A stretch of DNA of 21,068 nt from JBDKGV01 sp039798005 (GTDB taxonomy: Bacteria; Fibrobacterota; Fibrobacteria; UBA5070), in assembly GCA_039798005.1 (NCBI GenBank), contig JBDKGV010000029.1:1-21068 (forward strand), written 5' to 3'. The notes under the pieces were generated by a model. That model was given only the letters and a program-made list of their open reading frames with translations, had not been told where the DNA came from and ran no database searches. Both the position numbers and the translations under genes were made by a program. Positions 1 to 5,944 of the stretch are shown here, piece by piece. How positions within the stretch are numbered: the stretch's first letter is position 1; each line of letters begins with the position of its first letter.

Positions 1-279
1 CTCGGTGGCCAGGAGCTTGTTCTCGATCGCAAGGAGGCTTGGTGCGGAGTCGGGCGATTCCACCAGCACCGCGATGTCGGGGACGCCGTTGCCGCCCAGA
101 CGGGATTTGACGGAAATCGTCTGGTCGTCCCGGTTCGGGATCCCGGCGAATTCCAGCCAAGGCTTCAGGAAAGAGGGTTCCTTGAGCAGGTCGGAAAGCA
201 GGTTCGAGACCATCTCCTCCTTGAGGCAAAGCCCCAAGCGCACCAGCAGGTTCTTTTCGAGTTCGGCTTGAGTGGCCAT
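1..279 (-). CDS. PD-(D/E)XK nuclease-like protein, N-terminal part (runs off the left edge)
   Basis: The reverse strand reads open from ATG at 279 to the window edge, giving 93 residues with no stop. Residues 66-68 (VPD) and 86-88 (ENK, in the context LLAIENKLL) fit the PD...(D/E)xK metal-binding signature. The 18-residue spacing from Asp68 to Glu86 and the 'IENK' form are typical of the PDDEXK_4-type families, which are often annotated only as PD-(D/E)XK nuclease superfamily protein. The visible part would be the N-terminal helices and first core strands; the usual downstream Q...Y region lies outside the window. It lies on the same strand as the ScpA fusion, 134 bases downstream of it, so it could be read through from glmM-scpA or have its own promoter. 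A TTGACA hexamer lies on the reverse strand at 391-386, but I see no good -10. No strong ribosome binding site precedes the ATG. The role (defence, repair or uncharacterised) cannot be told from the fragment. Confidence 0.7.
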   Translation of the reverse strand, partial: MATQAELEKNLLVRLGLCLKEEMVSNLLSDLLKEPSFLKPWLEFAGIPNRDDQTISVKSRLGGNGVPDIAVLVESPDSAPSLLAIENKLLATE

Positions 280-413
280 GATAGGTTTCGGTCTCCGGAA
301 AAAAGAGGACCATGGCGCACGGCTTGCCAGGGTCGAAGGTCGGATGTCAGGATCGTCGACCGCAAATCCAAGATGAGACGGAATTTGTCAAATCATCGGA
401 AGGCGGGCGGAGT

Positions 414-2357
414 TCACAGTTGGTCGAGCAGCTCGTGGACGAAGGGCCACGGGCCGTGCCCGCTGTCGGAATTGATGTGCCCGGCCTCGCCGATGTTCAC
501 GAAGTCCGCGCCCCAGGCGTCGGCGAAGCTGCGCGCGCGGTCCAGACTGCAGAACGGATCGTTCTCGCTTGCCACCACGATGCACGGGAACGGCAGGCGC
601 AAACGGGGGATGGGCGACCAGCCCGCCTGGGCGACCACCTCGGGCGGCGGAAAGCCCTCGGGCAGCGGGGACTCGAAGTCGGGCGGGGCCACCAGGAGGG
701 CGCCGCGCACGGGGCGCTGGTGACGCATGGCCCAGTGGACGATCGTCATGACGCCGGCGCTGTGGCCGACCAGGATCGGCGGTTCGCCTTCCAGGGATCC
801 GATCAGGCGATCGAGAGTGACGGTCCATTCCGGCATGAAGGGGGCGTCCCAGTCGCGCTGCTGCACGCGGCGCACCCGCTCCAGTTGCCCTTCCAGGATG
901 CTCTGCCAATTCTCCGGGCCGGAGTTCCCGATGCCGGGCACGATCACATGCACGGGGATGGCGCCCGGCTCCAGGACCAAGGTGTCGGCCTGGCTGTCCA
1001 GGTCGTCATCGCGTTCGGAAAGCGGTGCGCGATTGGCCTCCGGAACGGCCGCGTCCCGGGCCGCAGGCGGCGGAACCTCGGGCGCCGCGAGGTCGGAGGG
1101 CGAGTCGGGAAAGCCCGGGTCCCATTCATCGGCCATGGCCTCGATGGCAGCCGAGCTTTGGGCAAGTTCGTCGATCCGGGCCTCGAGAGGCTCAGGGACC
1201 GGCGGCACGGTGGATGATGCTTCGAGCGGGCGGTCCGTGAGACCTGCGGCGGCCTTGGCTTGCAGTTCCGCAAGAGCGCGCTCCAAGGTGCTGGTGGAGA
1301 CCGCCGCCAAGGCCGGATTGGCTTGGACCGGCTCGGAGGGATTGCCATCCTCCGGAGCGGTGTCGCCCGAGGGCACACCGCCCAGCGGAGTTTGGGCCAA
1401 GGTCGGATCCGGATCCTCGTCGTCCTCGGGCAGGTCCAGTGGAACCTTGCCGTCGGCGAAGCCTTCCAAGATGCGGGAAAGCAGGCCCCATTCGGCCTCT
1501 TCCTTCGCAAGGGACTCCACGCGCATCTTCTCGCGCTCCTCCAAGAGACCCGCGATGTTGGGATTGGTCTCGGGGTCTTCCGAGATGCGGCGCACGGCGT
1601 TGGCCAGCTCCTCTTCGAAGCGTTCCTCGTTGCGACGGTAGACCAGGATGGCGCCTTGGTTGGTCTCTTGGCGGAACACCGCCTCCTCGGTTTTCACCAG
1701 CTCCATCAGAGCCATGAAGGAGACCACCACCATGATGCGGCGGGTGTCGTGCGCAAACAGCTCATCGAAGACCACGCGGCCTTCGCGCACGAGCTTGGCG
1801 CGCACCTGGTTCATGCGCTCCTCGATGGGGACGTCGTCCACCTCGATCACGTGGCCCGCCAGACGTGGCTTGACCTTGAGCACCTCGCGGAAGGCCTTGA
1901 GCAGGTCCCAGATGCCCACGACCTCCTCCGGGATCGCCTCGTCCTTGGGAGGGCGCGTCTCGTCGAAGGCCCGGATCATCGAGGCCGCGTTCCGGGCTTC
2001 CATGCCACGCATCTGCTCGGCGACCACCTTGAAGCGGCGGTATTCAAGCAACCGGCGCACCAGCTCCTCGCGGTCGAAGTCGAACTCCTCCGACTCGAGT
2101 TCCCCTTGCTCCTCGCGAGGCAGAAGCTCGCGGGCCTTGAGGGCCAGAAGCTTGGCCGCCATCACCAGGTATTCACCGGCAAGTCCCAGCTCCGGGGCTT
2201 CGGCCGAGCGCAGGAAGGCCATGTACTGGTCGGCGATCTCGGCCACGGGAATGGTGCGCGCATCCAGCTCGTGGTTGTGCACGAGGTACAAAAGCAGATC
2301 CAGCGGACCGTCGAAGACGTCCAGCCGGACATAGGGGCGCGTGAGCGTTTGGCTCAA
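414..2357 (-). CDS. scpA: Segregation and condensation protein ScpA fused to an RBBP9/YdeN-like serine hydrolase
   Basis: This 647-residue protein joins two domains in one uninterrupted frame. Residues about 8-245 are ScpA, the kleisin that with ScpB bridges SMC dimers for chromosome condensation: VRLDVFDGPLDLLLYL at the N-terminus, EYLVMAAKLLALKARELLP near 62-80 and a winged-helix-like C-terminal part near 195-245. A charged helix (246-300) and a Pro/Ala/Glu/Asp-rich, probably disordered linker (301-465) follow. Residues 466-647 form a small alpha/beta hydrolase of the RBBP9/YdeN type, with the oxyanion region VPGIGNSGPENW, nucleophile Ser533 in GHSAG (531-535), likely Asp600 in SENDPF and His627 in GEAGHINSDSGHG. 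Typical ScpA is about 250-280 residues. I chose the TTG at 2357: it overlaps the glmM stop as TTGA and has GAGG about 7 bases upstream. Reading further upstream only extends into glmM. Translational coupling with glmM is likely. ScpB and SMC are not in the window. The ScpA assignment is firm; the hydrolase substrate is unknown. Confidence 0.93.
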   Translation of the reverse strand: MSQTLTRPYVRLDVFDGPLDLLLYLVHNHELDARTIPVAEIADQYMAFLRSAEAPELGLAGEYLVMAAKLLALKARELLPREEQGELESEEFDFDREELVRRLLEYRRFKVVAEQMRGMEARNAASMIRAFDETRPPKDEAIPEEVVGIWDLLKAFREVLKVKPRLAGHVIEVDDVPIEERMNQVRAKLVREGRVVFDELFAHDTRRIMVVVSFMALMELVKTEEAVFRQETNQGAILVYRRNEERFEEELANAVRRISEDPETNPNIAGLLEEREKMRVESLAKEEAEWGLLSRILEGFADGKVPLDLPEDDEDPDPTLAQTPLGGVPSGDTAPEDGNPSEPVQANPALAAVSTSTLERALAELQAKAAAGLTDRPLEASSTVPPVPEPLEARIDELAQSSAAIEAMADEWDPGFPDSPSDLAAPEVPPPAARDAAVPEANRAPLSERDDDLDSQADTLVLEPGAIPVHVIVPGIGNSGPENWQSILEGQLERVRRVQQRDWDAPFMPEWTVTLDRLIGSLEGEPPILVGHSAGVMTIVHWAMRHQRPVRGALLVAPPDFESPLPEGFPPPEVVAQAGWSPIPRLRLPFPCIVVASENDPFCSLDRARSFADAWGADFVNIGEAGHINSDSGHGPWPFVHELLDQL

Positions 2358-3685
2358 AGCAGGCCCTCGACCTGGGCGCAAAGGGCTTCGGCATGCGCTT
2401 CGGTCGGAGCCTCGGCGATCACGCGCACCACAGGCTCGGTGTTGGAGGCCCGCAGGTGCACCCACGCATCGGGCCACGCCAGGCGGAAGCCGTCGCGCTC
2501 GTCGCACTCCACGCCGGGGTTGGCGGCCTTCAAGGCGGAGATGGCATCTCCAAGGGGTTTTGCCGTGAGGGCGAACTTGCGCTTGATCATGGCATATTCG
2601 GGAAGCGCGGCGGAGAGTTCGGACAATTTCTGTCCGGACCGCCGCATGGCCTCCAGCGTGAAGGCCACGGCCAGGAGGCCGTCGCGGCCCGGGTGGAGCT
2701 CGGGCAGGATCACGCCGCCGTTGCCTTCGCCGCCGATGAGTCCGCCGTTTTCAAGCATGCGTGTCGAGACATGGATCTCGCCCACCGGCGTGCGCTCGAA
2801 GGGGACGCCATGCTTTGCGGCCAGGTCCTCGTTCATGCGCGAGGTGGAAAGGTTCACCATCACGGAGCCCTTCTTCTGGGCCAGCACGAGGTCCACGGCA
2901 AGGGCCAAGGTCTTCTCCTCGCCAAGGGGGGCGCCCGTTTCATCCACCAACGCCAGCCGGTCGCCGTCCGGGTCGAAGGCAAGTCCGACATCCGCGCCAT
3001 GGGTGCGCACGGCATCGCCCAGCGGCACCAAGGCCTCGGGCACGGGCTCGGCACCGCGCGGGAACTGGCCGTCAGGGGTCACGAAGAGCTCGACCACCTC
3101 GCAACCCAGCGCACGGCAAAGCGCCGGGCCGGAGGCGTAGGCGGCACCATTTACGGCATCCACGACCACCTTGAACTTGCGGGCCTTCAGGGCCGGGACG
3201 TCGAGGTAGGGGAGTGCGAGGGTCTTTTCAATGTGGAGGTCATCGCCACCGGGGTGGGATTCCACCTTGCCCAAGGCGTGGTGCTCGACCCAGGTCTCCT
3301 CGTTGGCATCGACGCGGGCGAACACGCGCTTGACCGCGTCGGGACCCAAAAAGAGGCCATCCTTGTCCAGGAGCTTGAGCGCGTTCCACTGGGCCGGATT
3401 GTGGCTTGCCGTCAGGATGATGCCACCCACGGCACGGTCATCGGCCTGTACCGCCATCTCGACGGTGGGGGTGGTGGAGATCCCCAGAAGCACGGCATCG
3501 CAGCCGCTGGCAACCAGCGCCGAGACCACCGCGGCCTGGACCATTTCACCCGAGTCGCGGGTGTCGCGACCCACCAGAATCCGGCCTTGGCCGACCTCCT
3601 GCACGTAGGCATTGACGTACCGGGCAAGGAGCACCGGAGATAAGGCTTGTCCAACGATGCCACGGATACCGGAGATGGAGCGCAT
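2354..3685 (-). CDS. glmM: Phosphoglucosamine mutase (GlmM-type alpha-D-phosphohexomutase)
   Basis: A 443-residue phosphohexomutase, the normal length for the family. It carries all four signatures: the phosphoserine loop TASHNP (92-97, Ser94), the metal-binding DPDGDR (238-243), the sugar-specificity loop GGEGNGG (318-324) and the phosphate-binding RASNTEP (412-418). GlmM converts glucosamine-6-phosphate to glucosamine-1-phosphate, feeding UDP-GlcNAc for peptidoglycan and lipopolysaccharide. The GEGNGG and SNTEP variants differ from the Proteobacterial GlmM (GEQSGH, SGTEP) and match the type seen in Bacteroidota and archaea, so phosphomannomutase or phosphoglucomutase activity is a real alternative. 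I chose ATG 3685, giving MRSISGIRGIVG, the family's usual start, with AAGG a few bases upstream. ATG 3697, four codons earlier, is possible but has no ribosome binding site. The stop codon overlaps the TTG start of the scpA fusion, so the two genes form an operon. Confidence 0.9.
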   Translation of the reverse strand: MRSISGIRGIVGQALSPVLLARYVNAYVQEVGQGRILVGRDTRDSGEMVQAAVVSALVASGCDAVLLGISTTPTVEMAVQADDRAVGGIILTASHNPAQWNALKLLDKDGLFLGPDAVKRVFARVDANEETWVEHHALGKVESHPGGDDLHIEKTLALPYLDVPALKARKFKVVVDAVNGAAYASGPALCRALGCEVVELFVTPDGQFPRGAEPVPEALVPLGDAVRTHGADVGLAFDPDGDRLALVDETGAPLGEEKTLALAVDLVLAQKKGSVMVNLSTSRMNEDLAAKHGVPFERTPVGEIHVSTRMLENGGLIGGEGNGGVILPELHPGRDGLLAVAFTLEAMRRSGQKLSELSAALPEYAMIKRKFALTAKPLGDAISALKAANPGVECDERDGFRLAWPDAWVHLRASNTEPVVRVIAEAPTEAHAEALCAQVEGLL

Positions 3686-3866
3686 GAGACCTTGCATAGG
3701 GCACAAGAAGTAGAAATCGGCGGCTGGGTTTGGTTGGCTCGCAGTCCTTGGGCCCATGGATCCCGCCCTGGTCGCCTTCGGCTCACCAAGCCTCCTCGCC
3801 TGCGGCTGCGGGGTCTTGGCCCCCGGACATCCGCTTCCGCCCGGCGCGGGCTTTCGCGGCGGGGGT

Positions 3867-3911
3867 GACGGTCGGGGGGATCACGGGTACTTTTCTGTCG
3901 TGCCGACCGTC
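3867..3911. repeat. 9-bp perfect inverted repeat upstream of glmM
   Basis: GACGGTCGG at 3867-3875 is matched by CCGACCGTC at 3903-3911, with a 27-base spacer. It lies about 180 bases upstream of the glmM start. It could be a protein-binding dyad or a hairpin in a long glmM leader. No clear promoter could be placed beside it. Confidence 0.45.
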
Positions 3912-3948
3912 TGTGTTGTTTCTTGTAAACGTTTTTCATTTTGAAACT

Positions 3949-4037
3949 GTTGCTCTGGACCTCCGGCCCAGACCCGGCCAAAGGGCCTGCGGTGGCCCTT
4001 TGGAAACCACCGCTAGGGGTTCCACCCCTTGGAACCC
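3949..4037 (+). repeat. Three-hairpin dispersed repeat, copy 1
   Basis: An 89-base element that aligns along its whole length with the reverse complement of 4495-4587. The two share an identical 15-base core, CCGGCCCAGACCCGG, at 3963-3977 here. Stem 1 pairs 3955-3961 with 3965-3971 (one A-C mismatch). Stem 2 pairs GCGGTGG (3989-3995) with CCACCGC (4007-4013). Stem 3 pairs AGGGGT (4015-4020) with ACCCCT (4024-4029). An alternative 10-bp stem, CCAAAGGGCC (3978-3987) with GGCCCTTTGG (3994-4003), excludes stem 2. It looks like a REP-type extragenic palindromic element; I cannot name a family. Confidence 0.75.
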
Positions 4038-4088
4038 AACAAAGGGATCGCAAGCAGTGAGCCTCGGTGGTCAGACCTGCTTACGAAA

Positions 4089-4122
4089 CCCGCTAGCGAA
4101 GGCGATGCGCCTTCGACGCGGG
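4089..4122. repeat. Tall hairpin
   Basis: CCCGC (4089-4093) pairs with GCGGG (4118-4122), and inside it CGAAGGCG (4097-4104) pairs perfectly with CGCCTTCG (4108-4115) around a 3-base loop. No U-tract follows on either strand, so it is not a simple intrinsic terminator. Confidence 0.55.
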
Positions 4123-4316
4123 TCCCAATGGCCAAAGTGATTCGCAGCCGCCACACTCACAAGCAACCGCTCGCAACAGTTGCCGCGCGATCAGGATCGC
4201 AACACGGGGGCCCCATGAAGGGTACTGCACGTGGCGACTGCCGTGGCCATGGCCTTGTGCGTTCCTTCCGAACCAAACAGAACATGAGACTTGCCGTCCG
4301 CAGACTGCTGAAGATG

Positions 4317-4330
4317 TTCCATGCATGGAA
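4317..4330. repeat. 14-bp perfect palindrome TTCCATGCATGGAA
   Basis: This uninterrupted dyad with no spacer is the kind of site a homodimeric DNA-binding protein might use. It lies about 385 bases upstream of folE2, far from any recognisable promoter, so a regulatory role is speculative. Confidence 0.35.
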
Positions 4331-4376
4331 TCCGCGCACGCCTATCCGACAAAGCGAAGCGACGGTGACAACTGTC

Positions 4377-4399
4377 CTTTGCCCGCGCAGTGGGCAAAG
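4377..4399. repeat. 8-bp perfect inverted repeat with 7-base loop
   Basis: CTTTGCCC (4377-4384) pairs with GGGCAAAG (4392-4399). It lies between the two copies of the three-hairpin repeat. No U-tract follows. It may be part of a structured transcript or just another extragenic palindrome. Confidence 0.45.
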
Positions 4400-4494
4400 C
4401 CCGGACGCCCCATTTCAAGAAGGGCCTACGGTAAGCTGAGTTCGAAGCGCCACCTGTCTTGAGTGACTTTATGGTCCACGGAGTGTCTCTATCC

Positions 4495-4587
4495 GGGGGT
4501 CGAGGGGGATGGCAATCCCCCCGTGGCGGTTCCCAGGGCCGCCAGTGGCCTTGGGCCCGGGTCTGGGCCGGGAGGGCCCAGAACAAC
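4495..4587 (-). repeat. Three-hairpin dispersed repeat, copy 2 (inverted relative to copy 1)
   Basis: The reverse complement of this segment aligns with 3949-4037 and shares the 15-base core (4557-4571 here). All three stems are kept. Stem 1, CTGGGCC with GGCCCAG (4563-4581), is perfect here. Stem 2 is TGGCGG (4524-4529) with CCGCCA (4539-4544). Stem 3 is GGGGGAT (4504-4510) with ATCCCCC (4515-4521). Several positions differ from copy 1 on both sides of a stem, so pairing is preserved although the sequence changes. Confidence 0.75.
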
Positions 4588-4714
4588 GCGTATTCAGAGG
4601 CCCTTGGGACCGGGCGTCCATGCAGGATCGGTTCGCGGATGCGTGCGGATGTGTTGGCGGAAACCCTCTTTCCATGGTTCGAAGCGGCTCTGGCCTGCTA
4701 CATTGTACCCCCTC

Positions 4715-5527
4715 ATGACTCAGAGCACCTTGCCAGATGTCCAGTCCCAGTCGTTCGCACGGCTTTCCGTCCCACTCTTTGCCGGGATCGATCAGGTCAA
4801 GGCCCGACTGTCCCTTGCCGGGGTCGGCGAATGCGTCGGGACCGTCCGGCTGGCGGCCAAGGTGCCCGAGGGCAAGCGCGGCGTTCACATGAGCCGCCTC
4901 TATCGCGAATTCCTCAAGGACGGCCTTGAGGTCGTGGCCTTGGACGGCACCCTGCCCGCACGCGTGGAACGCACCGCCATCTCCCAGGAAAGCCCGGAGC
5001 TTTCCGTGACGGTTGGTGGAGAATTTGTGATCTCGCGCCTTTCGCCGGCCACGGGAAGCGGTGGTCTGCACCCCTTCCGGCTCAGTGCCACGGCCCTTTG
5101 GATCAATGGAGACCTCACTTGGAAGACCCGTCTGCAGGGTGTGGCGCTCTTGGGCTGCCCGTGCTCCAAGGCGCTCTCCCAAGAAGCCGGTTTCCACAAC
5201 CAGCGTGCCGTGATCTCGGTTGAAGTCGATGGACTCGTGACCGACCGCTTCCAAGCCTTGCTCGATGCGATCGACCAGGCCGCCTCGTCGCCCGTCTATC
5301 CGGTGCTGCGCCGCGAGGATGAAAAGGAGGTCATCGACGCCATCGCTCGCCAGGACCGTTACCGGTTCGTGGAGGATGCCGGCTCCGTCCTTTGGGCGGA
5401 GCTTGTGAAGGCCGGGTTCGAAGGACTTTCCATCCATGTGCGTTCGCTGGAAAGCATCCATGCCCATGACGCCGTGGCGTGGGCAGGACCTTCGGGTGAA
5501 CTGCTGGGATTTGCCGGCGCGCTATAA
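4715..5527 (+). CDS. folE2: GTP cyclohydrolase I type IB (FolE2)
   Basis: FolE2 converts GTP to 7,8-dihydroneopterin triphosphate, the first step of tetrahydrofolate and queuosine synthesis, in the cytoplasm. The 270-residue product has the family marks: GVHMSRL (56-62), the GCPC motif (147-150) that supplies the conserved metal-binding cysteine, FHNQRA (160-165) with His161, and LESIHAHDAVA (245-255) with Glu246. Members of this family replace the zinc enzyme FolE and work with other divalent metals, so in several bacteria they are expressed under zinc limitation. I see no Zur-like site here. I start at ATG 4715 because the family begins shortly before this point and the upstream 84 codons of open frame run through the extragenic repeat. 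No Shine-Dalgarno is visible; a TACATT hexamer at 4699-4704 ends ten bases before the ATG, hinting at a very short leader. It is convergent with the lipoprotein gene, overlapping it by six bases. Confidence 0.92.
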   Translation: MTQSTLPDVQSQSFARLSVPLFAGIDQVKARLSLAGVGECVGTVRLAAKVPEGKRGVHMSRLYREFLKDGLEVVALDGTLPARVERTAISQESPELSVTVGGEFVISRLSPATGSGGLHPFRLSATALWINGDLTWKTRLQGVALLGCPCSKALSQEAGFHNQRAVISVEVDGLVTDRFQALLDAIDQAASSPVYPVLRREDEKEVIDAIARQDRYRFVEDAGSVLWAELVKAGFEGLSIHVRSLESIHAHDAVAWAGPSGELLGFAGAL

Positions 5528-5944
5528 CCCTTCGCGAAGAGCGCTCTGACAGGCCACTGCGAGTCTCGTGGTGGCCTGCGTCGTACCTGCCACCTCCAAG
5601 CGCACGGTCATGGAATCGAAGGGAGTCCCTTGGGTTCCCGAAGGGCAGGACTTCCCTGAAACCACCAAGGTGGTCTGACCCGTGCCGAACTGGTCCAGCG
5701 CGACCGTGCCGGGGGTGTATTGGCTTCCCTCATCGTCCAAAAGCAGGATCGCGGTGGCCTTGCCGCCGCCCCAAGCGCCCGCCCGGATCGAGAGGGTGCC
5801 GATGGATGCCTTGGACAGATTCTGACCACTGGTCGAAAGCCAGCGCGCATCGATCCAAGGGTCGGTGGAATCCAGGAAGGAACCGCTTCCGCATCCCGCC
5901 ATCGAGAGCGGCAAGGTGAGGAGGATCCCTTGCCGGAGGGTCAT
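5522..5944 (-). CDS. Small predicted lipoprotein, translationally coupled to the class A PBP
   Basis: A 140-residue protein with a short N-terminal hydrophobic segment (GILLTLPLSMAG) ending in a lipobox-like MAG-Cys18, so it is probably lipidated at Cys18 and anchored in a membrane. The mature part is Ser/Thr/Gly-rich with likely beta-strands and two cysteines (Cys100, Cys132) that could form a disulfide in the periplasm. I do not recognise a named domain. The ATG at 5944 overlaps the PBP stop codon as ATGA, and there is no separate ribosome binding site, so translation is probably coupled. A longer in-frame start near 6034 lies inside the PBP gene and would bury the signal sequence. The coupling suggests a function linked to the PBP, for example an outer-membrane activator analogous to LpoA/LpoB, but there is no visible homology to those. 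Confidence 0.72.
   Translation of the reverse strand: MTLRQGILLTLPLSMAGCGSGSFLDSTDPWIDARWLSTSGQNLSKASIGTLSIRAGAWGGGKATAILLLDDEGSQYTPGTVALDQFGTGQTTLVVSGKSCPSGTQGTPFDSMTVRLEVAGTTQATTRLAVACQSALREGL

Larger units (their letters stand above)
3686..4714. other. 1-kb intergenic region without a convincing gene, rich in palindromes
   Basis: This stretch separates the divergent glmM and folE2 genes. Open frames exist on both strands (for example 4029-4439 forward and 4093-4326 reverse), but their products have no recognisable motif, have low-complexity Arg/Pro/Gly composition, and lack ribosome binding sites. The region holds a pair of diverged inverted repeats (3949-4037 and 4495-4587) and several further perfect palindromes, listed separately. 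It looks like a mosaic of extragenic repeats and may contain a structured RNA, but no known RNA family (tmRNA, RNase P RNA, SRP RNA, 6S RNA) was recognised by eye. Confidence 0.6.

Noticed and set aside
363..391. TTGACA on the reverse strand (391-386) as a promoter for the nuclease gene
   Set aside because: The hexamer at the proper distance (GATTTG) is a poor -10, so I did not list it as a feature.
1260..3140. 626-codon forward frame opposite scpA and glmM
   Set aside because: It is antisense to two conserved genes and crosses their junction; no motif or ribosome binding site supports it.
4029..4439. 136-codon forward frame and a 77-codon reverse frame (4093-4326) in the glmM-folE2 gap
   Set aside because: They overlap palindromes and repeat copies, have biased composition, lack ribosome binding sites and match no family I know.
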